DNA of 64,000 bases from Pseudomonas sp. B21-023 (GCF_024749165.1 NZ_CP087190.1:1634001-1698000), one strand, 5' to 3'; shown: positions 38,526 through 47,186, counted from the first letter of the stretch. The notes: generated from the sequence alone by a model not told the origin. A program made the numbers and translations.

Positions 38526-41500
38526 ATGTCGAATTCCGTGCAGGTGGGCGCGGGCCTTGAGCAGGCCATGAAGCGTCTTCGGTTGATGTATGCCCGGCCG
38601 GAGCACCCGTACTACATCATGGCGCCGGACTACCGGGAAACCTCATCGGGGATTGCCTCGCTTCATTACCTCTGTCACCTGCTCAACCTCAACGGGCGAG
38701 AGGCCTACATCCTGGGCGGCAAAGTGGTGAACCCCGAGCTTAAGACGCCGTTGCTCGATGATGAGGCCAGCGAGCGTCACAGGCTTGCTGGTCGGGTGCC
38801 AATCGCAGTCTACCCCGAGGTCACGGTGGGCAACCCCTTCCATTGTTCGGTCGTGGCACGCTTTCTGTTGAACTTCGAAGGTTTCATCAGTGGGCGAGGA
38901 ATGGAGGCGGCTCCCAGTGACCTGTGTTTTTACTCAGGCAAGCTGATCGCGCAAGACCACGGTCGTCCGGATGGTGACCTGTTGTGCCTGCCTACCATCG
39001 ATGTGGACCTGTTCTGTGCCGGAGAGCCAGTTGATCGGCGTGAAGGCCGGTATCTGTATCAGAATCGCCATCCGCTCGATGCCATTGACTATTCGATACT
39101 GCCAGAGGATATCCGCCTACTGAGCATGGCGAACGCTCTGACGTTGTCGGAGCTGGCGCAGCTGCTTCGCCGGGCGGAGGTGATGTATACCCATGAATGG
39201 TCGATGACCTGCGTAATCGCGGTGCTTTGCGGGTGTCCGGTCATTTTCATACCTGGGCATGGCATCGACCAGGCCTTCCTCGATGCCAGCTTTGTCGGCA
39301 GTGCCGGCTTCGCCATGCTGGATCGCGAAGATGCGTTGGCACATGCCCGTGGAGGTCTGGATGGCGCTTTGCAGCGTTATGTCGAGCGAACGGCGCCGTT
39401 CTGGAATCAGCTTGAAGTGTTCATCGCCAAGACGCAGGCGGCCGCCCGTCGTGAAGCCGTGGGTGATCGGCTAGGAGGGCGTGGCTGGTTGCGTCAGCGT
39501 TATCCCCGGCCGCGGCAGATGCAGGTGATTGATGAGCATCTGGCCAGTGCTACTGCTGTGCGCTTTGTCGTGCTGGTAAAGGACCATGGTGACGATGCAG
39601 CGCTGGCGGTTACCTTGGATAGCCTGGCTCGCGGCCTGTATCGGGGGGTGCAGACCTGTGTGCTTGATAGGGATGGTTCCCGGGTGGGGGCGGTCACGGC
39701 AATTGATGCCTGCCTGCAGGGGGGCTCCGATGAATGGTTCATGCTGGTCGATGCGGGCACCGAGTTTACCGCCAGTGGTCTGCTGATGACGGCGCTCGAG
39801 CTGGTTCGGGCCTCGTCGGACTGCTTGGCTGTCTACGCTGACGAGGCCTTGTGTCAGGCGCAGGGCGTAGTCGAGACCGCATTACGGCCTGATCTGAATC
39901 TGGATATGTTGCTGGCTTTCCCGGAGAGCCTGTCGCGACATTGGCTGTACCGATGCGATGCTTGGCGTCAGCTAGGCGCTTTCAGCGAGGCTGCTGGTCG
40001 TGCGCTCGAGCTGGATTATCAGTTGCGTTTGATCAGTGAGCGCGGGTTGGGATGCGTTGGTCATGTCAGTGAGCCGTTGCTGATTGGCAATGCGTTGCTG
40101 CTACAGCCGTGTGAAGACGTTTGCGCGGTCATCGAGGCGCACCTGCAGGGGCGAGGATATCTCGGCGCTCGGGCGTTGCCATTGCCCACTGCTCCTGGTC
40201 GCTATCGAATCGAGTACGCGCATCAACAGTCGGCCTCGGTCAGCATCATCATTTTCCTTGAAGGGCAGTTGGTGAACTTCCAGCGTTGTCTGGAGGGCTT
40301 GCTGGCGCAGACGGCTCATGTCGGGTACGAAGTATTGCTGGTTGAGCCGGGCAGCGACGATGAGGTGCTACTGGACTGGTTGGCGATGGTCGGGCAAATG
40401 GGGGAGGGGCGCTTCAAGGTCCTTCGCTTCGAGCCCGGCCATGCACGCGCGGCCATGTGCAATGCGGCAGCCGAGCAGGCTCGTGGCGATTATCTGCTAT
40501 GGCTGGATGCTGATAGCGTGGTGCTTGATGATGATTGGCTGCCCACGTTGCTCAATCATGCCCAGCGTCCGGAGGTGGGGGCGGTTGGTTGCAAGCTGTT
40601 GTCCCGCGATGGTGCTATCCATCAGGCAGCCCTGGTGCTGGGGCTGGGGGGCGGGGTTGGGCGTGCCTTCGAGGGGCGGTCGGTGCAGGATCCGGGTTAC
40701 ATGGGGCGCCTTGGGCTGGAGCAGGATTGTTCGGCTGTCGGTGGTGAGTGTCTCATGGTGCGCCGCTCGCTGTTTGTCGAGCTTGGTGGCTTCGATACCG
40801 ATCCGTTGTATTCCCGCTGGGCGGCTGTGGACCTGTGCCTGCGGTTGGCTCAGGCGGGTTATCTGAATGTCTGGACGCCTCACGCCAGGGTGTTGCTGGA
40901 TGCTCCGCCGCCTGCGCCGGCCAGTGCCGAGCAGGAGGAAGCGCTATATGCGCGCTGGTTGCCGCAGTTGGCGCATGATGCGGCGTACAACGTCAACTTT
41001 TCGCTGAGTACCGGCGAGGAGTTCGCCGTTCAGGGCTATGAAATGAGTTGGCGACCGTTGCAGGGGGTGGTGCCAAGCGTGCTGGCCTTTGTGGTCGATC
41101 AGGAGCAGGCAGTACCCTCGCGGCTGCTGGAACCCATGGAGTCCTTGCGTGAGGCAGGTCGTCTGGAGGGTGCGGTGGTCGCCGGGACATTGTCAGCCGT
41201 GGAAATAGAACGCTTCAATCCCTCAAGTGTTGTCCTGCAGGGGGCGCTGGATGAGGCTGGGTTATTGACCTTGCGTAGGCTGCGAGCTTTCTCGCAGGCG
41301 TTCAAGGTCTACGATCTGGATCGTTATCCGCAGGACCTGGGCGGTGCGCAGTTGCTTCATGCCGAAGATCTGGAGCGGCGTATCCGGCCCGCAGTGATGC
41401 AGGCTGACAGGGTGCTGGTTGCAACAGCTGCCGCAGCCGAGAGGCTGCAGGGTTGGCATGACGATGTCCAGGTGCTCGAAAATGTGCTGCCAGCTTCGTG

Positions 41501-42035
41501 GGGACGCTTGCAAGGGGGGCGGCGCGCAGGAGAGAAACCCCGCGTGGGATGGCTCGGGTGTCGTGATGCGTACCTGCTCGCCGAAGTAGTGCCGGTGCTG
41601 GTGGGCGAGGTCGACTGGGTTGTGCTGGGGGATTGTCCTGCCAGCTTGTTGCCCTATCTCAAAGAGCATCATCATGCTGTGGATGCGCAATCCCTTGGTG
41701 TCACCCTGGCTGCCTTGGACCTGGACATCGCCCTTGTGCCGATGGGCGAGTCTGAGGTGAACGCATTTTCCGGTGACGTGCGTGTGCTCCAGCATGCGGC
41801 GTGCGGTCAGTCGGTAATCTGTAGTCGGGTGGCTGGCTTCGCAGGTGGCGATACCTTGCCATTGTCGAGGGTGAGCAATCAGGCCTGTGACTGGATTCGG
41901 GCGATACGTCTGCATCTTGATGATCGTGATGCATCTGCGGCCCTTGGCAGCGCCCAGCAGGCGATGGTGCGCAGTGATTGGTTGCTTGAGGGACAGAGGC
42001 TGGACGCCTGGCGACGCGCCGTGCTCGCGGGTTGA
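38526..42035 (+). CDS. Third large multidomain glycosyltransferase (Fgt-like) with an N-terminal GT-B-like module
   Basis: 1169 residues. (1) Residues 15-330 form a GT-B-like N-terminal module (YYIMAPDYRETSSGIASLHY, YTHEWSMTCVIAVLCGCPVI) that the other two lack. (2) A GT2-like module, about 345-540, has degenerate DxD (DAG at 409-411). (3) A GT2 domain, about 570-800 (VSIIIFLEGQLVNFQRCLEG), has intact DAD at 661-663. (4) A C-terminal module, about 870-1165, is homologous to that of the 26260 gene, but Glu is replaced by Gln1089 in VRVLQHAACGQSVI and the nearby lysine is lost. Modules 1 and 3 are therefore the likely active ones. It is the last plus-strand gene before a terminator. Confidence 0.82.
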   Translation: MSNSVQVGAGLEQAMKRLRLMYARPEHPYYIMAPDYRETSSGIASLHYLCHLLNLNGREAYILGGKVVNPELKTPLLDDEASERHRLAGRVPIAVYPEVTVGNPFHCSVVARFLLNFEGFISGRGMEAAPSDLCFYSGKLIAQDHGRPDGDLLCLPTIDVDLFCAGEPVDRREGRYLYQNRHPLDAIDYSILPEDIRLLSMANALTLSELAQLLRRAEVMYTHEWSMTCVIAVLCGCPVIFIPGHGIDQAFLDASFVGSAGFAMLDREDALAHARGGLDGALQRYVERTAPFWNQLEVFIAKTQAAARREAVGDRLGGRGWLRQRYPRPRQMQVIDEHLASATAVRFVVLVKDHGDDAALAVTLDSLARGLYRGVQTCVLDRDGSRVGAVTAIDACLQGGSDEWFMLVDAGTEFTASGLLMTALELVRASSDCLAVYADEALCQAQGVVETALRPDLNLDMLLAFPESLSRHWLYRCDAWRQLGAFSEAAGRALELDYQLRLISERGLGCVGHVSEPLLIGNALLLQPCEDVCAVIEAHLQGRGYLGARALPLPTAPGRYRIEYAHQQSASVSIIIFLEGQLVNFQRCLEGLLAQTAHVGYEVLLVEPGSDDEVLLDWLAMVGQMGEGRFKVLRFEPGHARAAMCNAAAEQARGDYLLWLDADSVVLDDDWLPTLLNHAQRPEVGAVGCKLLSRDGAIHQAALVLGLGGGVGRAFEGRSVQDPGYMGRLGLEQDCSAVGGECLMVRRSLFVELGGFDTDPLYSRWAAVDLCLRLAQAGYLNVWTPHARVLLDAPPPAPASAEQEEALYARWLPQLAHDAAYNVNFSLSTGEEFAVQGYEMSWRPLQGVVPSVLAFVVDQEQAVPSRLLEPMESLREAGRLEGAVVAGTLSAVEIERFNPSSVVLQGALDEAGLLTLRRLRAFSQAFKVYDLDRYPQDLGGAQLLHAEDLERRIRPAVMQADRVLVATAAAAERLQGWHDDVQVLENVLPASWGRLQGGRRAGEKPRVGWLGCRDAYLLAEVVPVLVGEVDWVVLGDCPASLLPYLKEHHHAVDAQSLGVTLAALDLDIALVPMGESEVNAFSGDVRVLQHAACGQSVICSRVAGFAGGDTLPLSRVSNQACDWIRAIRLHLDDRDASAALGSAQQAMVRSDWLLEGQRLDAWRRAVLAG

Positions 42036-42055
42036 TCAGTAGGTGAATTGACAAC

Positions 42056-42086
42056 AAGGGCGCCAGGAGTGGCGCCCTTATTGTTT
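42056..42086. terminator. Bidirectional terminator between the third Fgt gene and a convergent methyltransferase gene
   Basis: AAGGGCGCC, AGGAGT, GGCGCCCTT: a perfect 9-bp stem followed by ATTGTTT on the plus strand and by GTTGT on the minus strand. It sits 20 bases after one stop and 43 before the other. Confidence 0.85.
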
Positions 42087-42128
42087 GCATTGGCTTGCAT
42101 GGGGTGGAGTGACCCATGCGGGGCAGTA

Positions 42129-42908
42129 TCAGCAGAAGCTGATATTGTGCTGCTGGCTTCCGTAGACCACACGCGCTGCGGTGATCAGCTGGTAGGGGAT
42201 TTCGACGTAGGGGACGTCCGAGTTGGTCAGGGCCATGTCCATCAACTGAACGAGCATGGAGTTCTTCCTGACCAGGATTACATCCGACCAGTCGGTATTG
42301 GTCATGGCGACCGGGATGAAATCAGAGCGTTTGATGAAGCTGCCCAGTGCTTCGAGCACGCCCAGGTTCTGTTTGGTGCCATTCGGGCTGTGGCAGCAGT
42401 CATTGAGCATGATGAAGCCGTCTTCGGCGACCAGGTCCTGGTAGTACATCAGGTCGCGCAGGATATATTCGTACTGGTGGTTGGCATCGATGTACACCAG
42501 GTCGAACTTGCTGATGTCGGTTTCCTGTCGGATTTTTTCGATGGCGCCGATGGTCTCGGAACGGATAATTGTCACTTCCGGCAGGTGGGTGAAGCGTTCC
42601 CGGCATTCTTCGTACAGTTTGTCCCAGGTCTGCTGGTCGTGAAGCGAGCCCCCGTAGTAATAGGCGTAGGTATCGACGGGAGCGACCCAGGGCGGCAGTT
42701 GATCGAAAGGGCTGTACGCATCGTTGGCCGCCTTGCTCCAGCTGTCGATGAGCACCATCTTTTCCGGCGACAGCGCCGAGTGAATTTTCAGTGCGTTTTC
42801 TCCGCGCAGAACCCCAAGCTCGGCGACGATCGGACGCTTTTCCATTATTTGGAAAAGTGCGCCCAGCAGCGTGTACAGATTTTCCCGATGGGTGTGGCAG
42901 ACCTTCAT
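42129..42908 (-). CDS. Class I SAM-dependent methyltransferase (Methyltransf_24-like), opposite strand
   Basis: 259 residues from the ATG at 42908, with AAAGGA seven to twelve bases before it. The SAM motif is PIVAELGVLRGENALKIHSA. The motif FDLVYIDANHQYEYILRDLM, with its Asp-Ala-Asn-His, is characteristic of the Methyltransf_24/cephalosporin hydroxylase-like group. LNDCCHSPNGTKQNLGVLEA follows. It is the only minus-strand gene between flgL and fliC. Its family suggests methylation of a small polar substrate, probably a sugar. Confidence 0.78.
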   Translation of the reverse strand: MKVCHTHRENLYTLLGALFQIMEKRPIVAELGVLRGENALKIHSALSPEKMVLIDSWSKAANDAYSPFDQLPPWVAPVDTYAYYYGGSLHDQQTWDKLYEECRERFTHLPEVTIIRSETIGAIEKIRQETDISKFDLVYIDANHQYEYILRDLMYYQDLVAEDGFIMLNDCCHSPNGTKQNLGVLEALGSFIKRSDFIPVAMTNTDWSDVILVRKNSMLVQLMDMALTNSDVPYVEIPYQLITAARVVYGSQQHNISFC

Positions 42909-43207
42909 TGCGCTGTCCTTTATCGTTGGGTGGTCTTGCTTGCAGAGGCCGAATCCGCACAGGTTCAATTCGCTTCGGTTCGGCCCGGTATTCTGGATCT
43001 GGGTTAGCTAACGCAAGATATGTGCCGCTGGCGTGCCTTGCATGTGGCTGTATAGGTGGGAGAAATGCATCATTGCGTGACTTGGCAGTCGAAACGTGCA
43101 TCTTTAATCTATTGAGTCAGCGGGCAGCCTCGTCGATGCGGTAGGCAGGGTGCATGATCTTGGTCGCGAAGCCCGCGAATTTTCGCCATTTCCATCGGGA
43201 AGCCACA
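42909..43207. promoter_or_regulatory. Divergent intergenic region between methyltransferase and KAS III-like genes
   Basis: The 299 bp between the starts must hold promoters for both genes. A perfect palindrome GTTAGCTAAC lies at 43003-43012 and could be a binding site. No sigma-54 or sigma-28 element with proper spacing was found. Confidence 0.45.
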
Positions 43208-44143
43208 ATGATTGGCATCAAAAGCATCGCCAGTTACGTACCTGCAGAGGGTGTCGACAATTACGCCCAGGGTGCGAAATTCGGCAAGGATCAGGATTTT
43301 ATCTTCGGCAAGATCGGTTCGACCTTCCTGCCGCGCAAGGGTGTCGATCAGGAAACCTCCGACCTGTGCGTCGAGGCCGCTCGGGCACTGTTTGCTGGCA
43401 ACCCGGAGCTAGATCCGGCGTCCATCGATGTGGTGATCGTCGTTACCCAGAACGGCGATGCCGAAGGCCTGCCGCATACCGCGGCGATCGTCCAGAACAA
43501 GCTGGGCTTGTCTACCGCCATCGCTGCCTTCGATATCTCGCTGGGCTGCTCCGGCTATGTCTATGGCCTGTATGCCATGAAGGGGTTCATGGATGCCGCG
43601 GGGCTGAAGAATGGCTTGTTGATCACCGCAGATCCCTATTCGAAGATTGTCGACCCTGAGGACCGCAACACCACCATGCTGTTCGGCGATGCTGCAACGG
43701 CCACCTGGATGGGAGAGGGCGCTGCCTGGCGGCTGGGCAAGTCGCTGTTTGGCAGTGATGGGGCGGGTGCCGAGCACTTGCGCACCACCGAAGGCACGTT
43801 CTTCATGAATGGTCGTCAGGTCTATAATTTTGCCCTGGTCAAGGTGCCGGCGCACCTGCAGCAGTTGCTCGAGACCAGTCACTTGAAGGCCGAGGATATT
43901 GACCTTTACTGCCTGCATCAGGGGAGCGCGGCGATCGTCGATGCGGTCTCGCAGCGTTTCGACGAGGGGCGTCAGCGCGAGAAGTTCGTCAAGGACATGG
44001 TCGAGACTGGCAATACCGTGTCTTCGAGCATTCCGCTGCTATTGGAAAAGCATGTGATCGGCTCGCAGTGCAGGCGTGTCGCGCTCAGTGGTTTCGGCGT
44101 CGGTCTGTCGTGGGGCTCGGCAATCATCGAGCGCAATGGCTAA
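43208..44143 (+). CDS. 3-oxoacyl-ACP synthase III (KAS III/FabH-like) of the flagellin glycosylation locus
   Basis: 311 residues from the ATG at 43208; the frame upstream has no homologous content. The thiolase-fold triad is present: Cys114 in DISLGCSGYVYG, His237 in LYCLHQGSAAIV and Asn269 in TGNTVSSSIP. A KAS III-like gene lies at the same place beside fliC in P. syringae (orf3) and P. putida. In P. syringae the viosamine carries a 3-hydroxybutanoyl group, so this enzyme probably primes a short 3-oxoacyl chain for the sugar rather than for membrane lipids. RBS GGAAG. Confidence 0.9.
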   Translation: MIGIKSIASYVPAEGVDNYAQGAKFGKDQDFIFGKIGSTFLPRKGVDQETSDLCVEAARALFAGNPELDPASIDVVIVVTQNGDAEGLPHTAAIVQNKLGLSTAIAAFDISLGCSGYVYGLYAMKGFMDAAGLKNGLLITADPYSKIVDPEDRNTTMLFGDAATATWMGEGAAWRLGKSLFGSDGAGAEHLRTTEGTFFMNGRQVYNFALVKVPAHLQQLLETSHLKAEDIDLYCLHQGSAAIVDAVSQRFDEGRQREKFVKDMVETGNTVSSSIPLLLEKHVIGSQCRRVALSGFGVGLSWGSAIIERNG

Positions 44144-44167
44144 GCTCCGCGTGTCTATATAGAAGAG

Positions 44168-44203
44168 GCGCTGCCCGTTATAGGTCAGCGCTTTTTTGTT
44201 TTT
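44168..44203 (+). terminator. Rho-independent terminator after the KAS III-like gene
   Basis: GCGCTG, 12-base loop, CAGCGC, then six T and GTTTTTT. It separates the glycosylation island from fliC. Confidence 0.9.
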
Positions 44204-44282
44204 TGGCTGTTGGTAATTTGGCGTCAAACCCCTGATTTCATTGGAGTGGCAGGATGCCAGTAAAAAAAATGGGAAATCGCCC

Positions 44283-44309
44283 TAAAGCAAACTGCACTGG
44301 CGACGATAA
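44283..44309 (+). promoter_or_regulatory. Sigma-28 (FliA) promoter of fliC
   Basis: TAAAGCAA, 11-base spacer, GACGATAA: 6/8 and 7/8 matches to the FliA consensus with exact spacing. It ends 84 bases before the fliC ATG. Confidence 0.9.
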
Positions 44310-44393
44310 ACATTACGAAGGTTCTCTAGGCCACCTACCCGGCGAATTGCCAAGGCCGGAAGCCGTAGTACCCAATCCAACGAGGAATTCGTC

Positions 44394-45254
44394 ATGGCTT
44401 TGACTGTAAACACTAACACCACCTCTCTGGGCGTTCAGAAGAACCTGAACCGTGCTTCCGACGCACTGAGCACTTCGATGACCCGTCTGTCCTCCGGCCT
44501 GAAAATCAACAGCGCCAAAGACGACGCCGCCGGCCTGCAGATCGCTACCCGCATGACCTCGCAGATCCGTGGTCAGACCATGGCCATCAAAAACGCCAAC
44601 GACGGTATCTCCATCGCCCAGACCGCTGAAGGCGCGATGCAAGAGCAGACCAACATCCTGCAGCGTATGCGCGAACTGGCACTGCAATCGCGTAACGACT
44701 CGAACAGCTCGCAAGACCGTGACGCACTGGACAAAGAGTTCCAGTCGATGCTGCAAGAGATCGACCGTATCGCTGACTCCACCCAGCTGAACGGCAAGAA
44801 CCTGCTGGACGGTACTGGCGGCCAGATGGTCTTCCAGGTTGGTTCGAACGTTGGTGCTGCCAACCAGATCACCATCAGCCTGAGCGCTGCGATGAAAACT
44901 ACTGGTGCTGGCGCAGCCCTGACTGCTCTGGCCGGCAAGAGCATCACTGGTGCCGATAGCACCGCCGCCCAGGCCACCTTCAGCGCCGCTGTCAGCGCTA
45001 TCGACTCCGCCCTGCAGGCAATCAACACCTCGCGTGCCGACCTGGGTGCTTCGCAGAACCGTCTGACCAGCACCATCAACAACCTGCAGAACATCAACGA
45101 GAACGCCGAAGCCGCCCGTGGCCGTGTACAGGACACCGACTTCGCTGCTGAAACTGCCCAGCTGACCAAGCAGCAGACCCTGCAGCAGGCTTCGACCTCG
45201 GTTCTGGCTCAGGCCAACCAGCTGCCATCGGCAGTCCTGAAGCTGCTGGGCTAA
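44394..45254 (+). CDS. fliC: Flagellin FliC (short type)
   Basis: 286 residues, close to the short flagellins of P. syringae and P. putida. The conserved D0/D1 ends are present: ALTVNTNTTSLGVQKNLNRA at the N-terminus, and SRADLGASQNRLTSTINNLQ with SVLAQANQLPSAVLKLLG at the C-terminus. The surface part (about residues 145-200) is only some 55 residues of Ala, Ser and Thr-rich sequence, suitable for O-glycosylation. The flg22 region spans residues 30-51, with core INSAKDDAAGLQIA intact. It forms the filament and is the likely acceptor of the glycan made by the upstream island. Confidence 0.98.
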   Translation: MALTVNTNTTSLGVQKNLNRASDALSTSMTRLSSGLKINSAKDDAAGLQIATRMTSQIRGQTMAIKNANDGISIAQTAEGAMQEQTNILQRMRELALQSRNDSNSSQDRDALDKEFQSMLQEIDRIADSTQLNGKNLLDGTGGQMVFQVGSNVGAANQITISLSAAMKTTGAGAALTALAGKSITGADSTAAQATFSAAVSAIDSALQAINTSRADLGASQNRLTSTINNLQNINENAEAARGRVQDTDFAAETAQLTKQQTLQQASTSVLAQANQLPSAVLKLLG

Positions 45255-45271
45255 TCTGCCTGATAGCTGAT

Positions 45272-45308
45272 GGCGGGGGAGTGCTCTCCAGGCGCTTCCC
45301 CGCCTTTT
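45272..45308 (+). terminator. Terminator after fliC
   Basis: GGCGGGGGA ... TCCCCGCC with an 18-base loop and TTTT. It lies just before the flaG ribosome site, so it probably attenuates rather than abolishes readthrough into flaG. Confidence 0.85.
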
Positions 45309-45326
45309 CATTGTGAGGTGCTGGAC

Positions 45327-45704
45327 ATGGACATGAGCGTCAAGCTGAACCTGTCTTACCCGGCTGCGCGCACGGCCGAGCAGGTTGCTGAAAAACCGGT
45401 TGCGCGGTCGACAGGCACTTCCGGTGACGGCGAGAAGCAGCAGGATCCGGGCAAGGTGCAGAGCGCCGACAAGGTACAGGCTGCAAATGATGTCAAAGGT
45501 GCTGTCTCGGAGATCGAGAAGTTCCTGAAGGAAACGCGACGCAATCTGGAGTTCGTCACAGACGAAGAGTCCGGTAAGATCGTGGTCAAGGTCATTGCCA
45601 GTGAAACTGGTGAGTTGATTCGTCAGTTGCCCTCGGAAGAGGCCCTGCGGATCGCTCATAGCCTGAGCGATGTCAAAAGTATTCTGTTCGACGCCAAGGT
45701 CTGA
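45327..45704 (+). CDS. flaG: FlaG family protein, filament length control
   Basis: 125 residues from the ATG at 45327, with GAGGTG six bases upstream. A second ATG is two codons further. The N-terminal half is polar and low-complexity. The C-terminal FlaG domain reads NLEFVTDEESGKIVVKVIAS and ETGELIRQLPSEEALRIAHS. FlaG proteins affect filament length and accompany fliC and fliD in polar flagellar systems. Confidence 0.94.
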   Translation: MDMSVKLNLSYPAARTAEQVAEKPVARSTGTSGDGEKQQDPGKVQSADKVQAANDVKGAVSEIEKFLKETRRNLEFVTDEESGKIVVKVIASETGELIRQLPSEEALRIAHSLSDVKSILFDAKV

Positions 45705-45782
45705 TTGGCGGCGAGCGCAAATATGTGATTCAAGTCAGTCTTGCAGGAGCGGGGCTGGCCCATCGAAGAGAGGAGCGACAGC

Positions 45783-47186
45783 ATGGCAAGCCCGATTACT
45801 ACCAACACGGGTGCGGGCTACGGGCTCGATATCAAGAACATCGTCAGCGTGTTGGTGAATGCCGACACCTCGGCCAAGGCCAACCAGATTGCTCGGCAGA
45901 CGAGCAACAACTCCGCGATGATCTCCGGTATCGGTTCCCTGCGCAGCGCCTTGACGGCGTTCCAGGACGCCATGAAGAAGCTCAACGACAAGAACGCGCC
46001 TTCGTTCAATGCCTTCGCAGGCACTTCCGCTGACGAGAAAGTGGTCAAGATCAAGTCGAGCAACTCGGCGGTCGCAGGGACCTACGATATCAAGGTCGAC
46101 AAGTTGGCTACCGCCTCCAAGGTTGCCAGCAAGCAGTTCGCAGGTGGTGCCAGCACGGCGATCGGCGCCGGTGAGCTGACCATCAGTCAGAACGGCAAGG
46201 ACTACAAGGTCAATGTCGCCAGCGGTGCCACGCTGCAGAGCGTGCGCGACCAGATCAACAAGGAAATGAGCGCCAACGGCATCACCGCCAACATCATCAA
46301 CGAGGCGGGCGGTTCGCGCCTGGTATTCAGCTCCACCACGACCGGCCAAGGCAGCGACATCTCTGTCGGTGGTATTCCGGAGTTGGCCATCAACGGTACT
46401 CAGCCCATCAGCGGAAGTGGTGCGGGTTACATCAGCGGGCTGGCCCAGGACGCGGAATTCTCCATCGACGGGCTGGCGCTGAAAAGCCCGAAGAATACCG
46501 TCGACCAGGCTATCAGTGGCCTGACGCTCGAGCTCACCGGTGTCTCCACGGGCGGTAATCCCACGAAGGCGACTGTTGCGCTGGACAACGAAGGCCTGAA
46601 GAAGTCCGTGCAGTCGTTCGTCGATGCCTATAACACCCTGCAGAAGGCTGTTACTGCGCTGGTCACGCCTGAGAAAGATGCCAACGGAAACGTCAAGAGC
46701 CTTGGTCCGCTGACCAACGACCCGACTACCCGGTCGTTGCTGGGCGATGTGCGCAAGGTGCTGACGGAAGTGGGGGCAGGGGACAAGCTGACCACGCTCA
46801 GTCAGTTGGGTATCAACACCCAGAAAGATGGCACCCTGGAGTTCAATAGCACCAAGTTCACCTCTGCATTGAACGACAAGAAGCTGGGTTCTGAGATCCA
46901 GGAACTGTTCACGGGGACCAATGGTCTGTTCGAGCGGATGAACAAGGCCATCGAACCATACAACTCGACCGGTGGCATGCTCGATTCCCGCAAGACGAAC
47001 CTCGACAAGGCGGCCAAGAATCTGGAAAACCAGCAGGCGGCGCTGGATCGTCGTACCGAGTTGCTGACCGCGTCGCTGACCAAGAAATTCTCCGCGCTCG
47101 ACACCGCCCTGGCCAAGATGAAGAAGCAGGGCGAGCAGATCACCTCGATCTTCGAGGCCATGAACGCCCAGGCCAAGAAGTCCTGA
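45783..47186 (+). CDS. fliD: Flagellar filament cap protein FliD (HAP2)
   Basis: 467 residues from the ATG at 45783 (MASPITTNTGAGYGLDIKNI), with GAGAGGAG upstream. The N-terminal FliD domain has the segment VSVLVNADTSAKANQIARQT. The C-terminal coiled region is NQQAALDRRTELLTASLTKK, followed by KFSALDTALAKMKKQGEQI. It forms the distal cap that folds flagellin subunits and also affects adhesion. FliT and FliS are its neighbours. Confidence 0.97.
   Translation: MASPITTNTGAGYGLDIKNIVSVLVNADTSAKANQIARQTSNNSAMISGIGSLRSALTAFQDAMKKLNDKNAPSFNAFAGTSADEKVVKIKSSNSAVAGTYDIKVDKLATASKVASKQFAGGASTAIGAGELTISQNGKDYKVNVASGATLQSVRDQINKEMSANGITANIINEAGGSRLVFSSTTTGQGSDISVGGIPELAINGTQPISGSGAGYISGLAQDAEFSIDGLALKSPKNTVDQAISGLTLELTGVSTGGNPTKATVALDNEGLKKSVQSFVDAYNTLQKAVTALVTPEKDANGNVKSLGPLTNDPTTRSLLGDVRKVLTEVGAGDKLTTLSQLGINTQKDGTLEFNSTKFTSALNDKKLGSEIQELFTGTNGLFERMNKAIEPYNSTGGMLDSRKTNLDKAAKNLENQQAALDRRTELLTASLTKKFSALDTALAKMKKQGEQITSIFEAMNAQAKKS

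Noticed and set aside
43047-43065. Sigma-54-like sequence CTGGCGTGCCTTGCA before the KAS III-like gene
   Set aside because: Only eight bases lie between GG and GC; sigma-54 requires ten.
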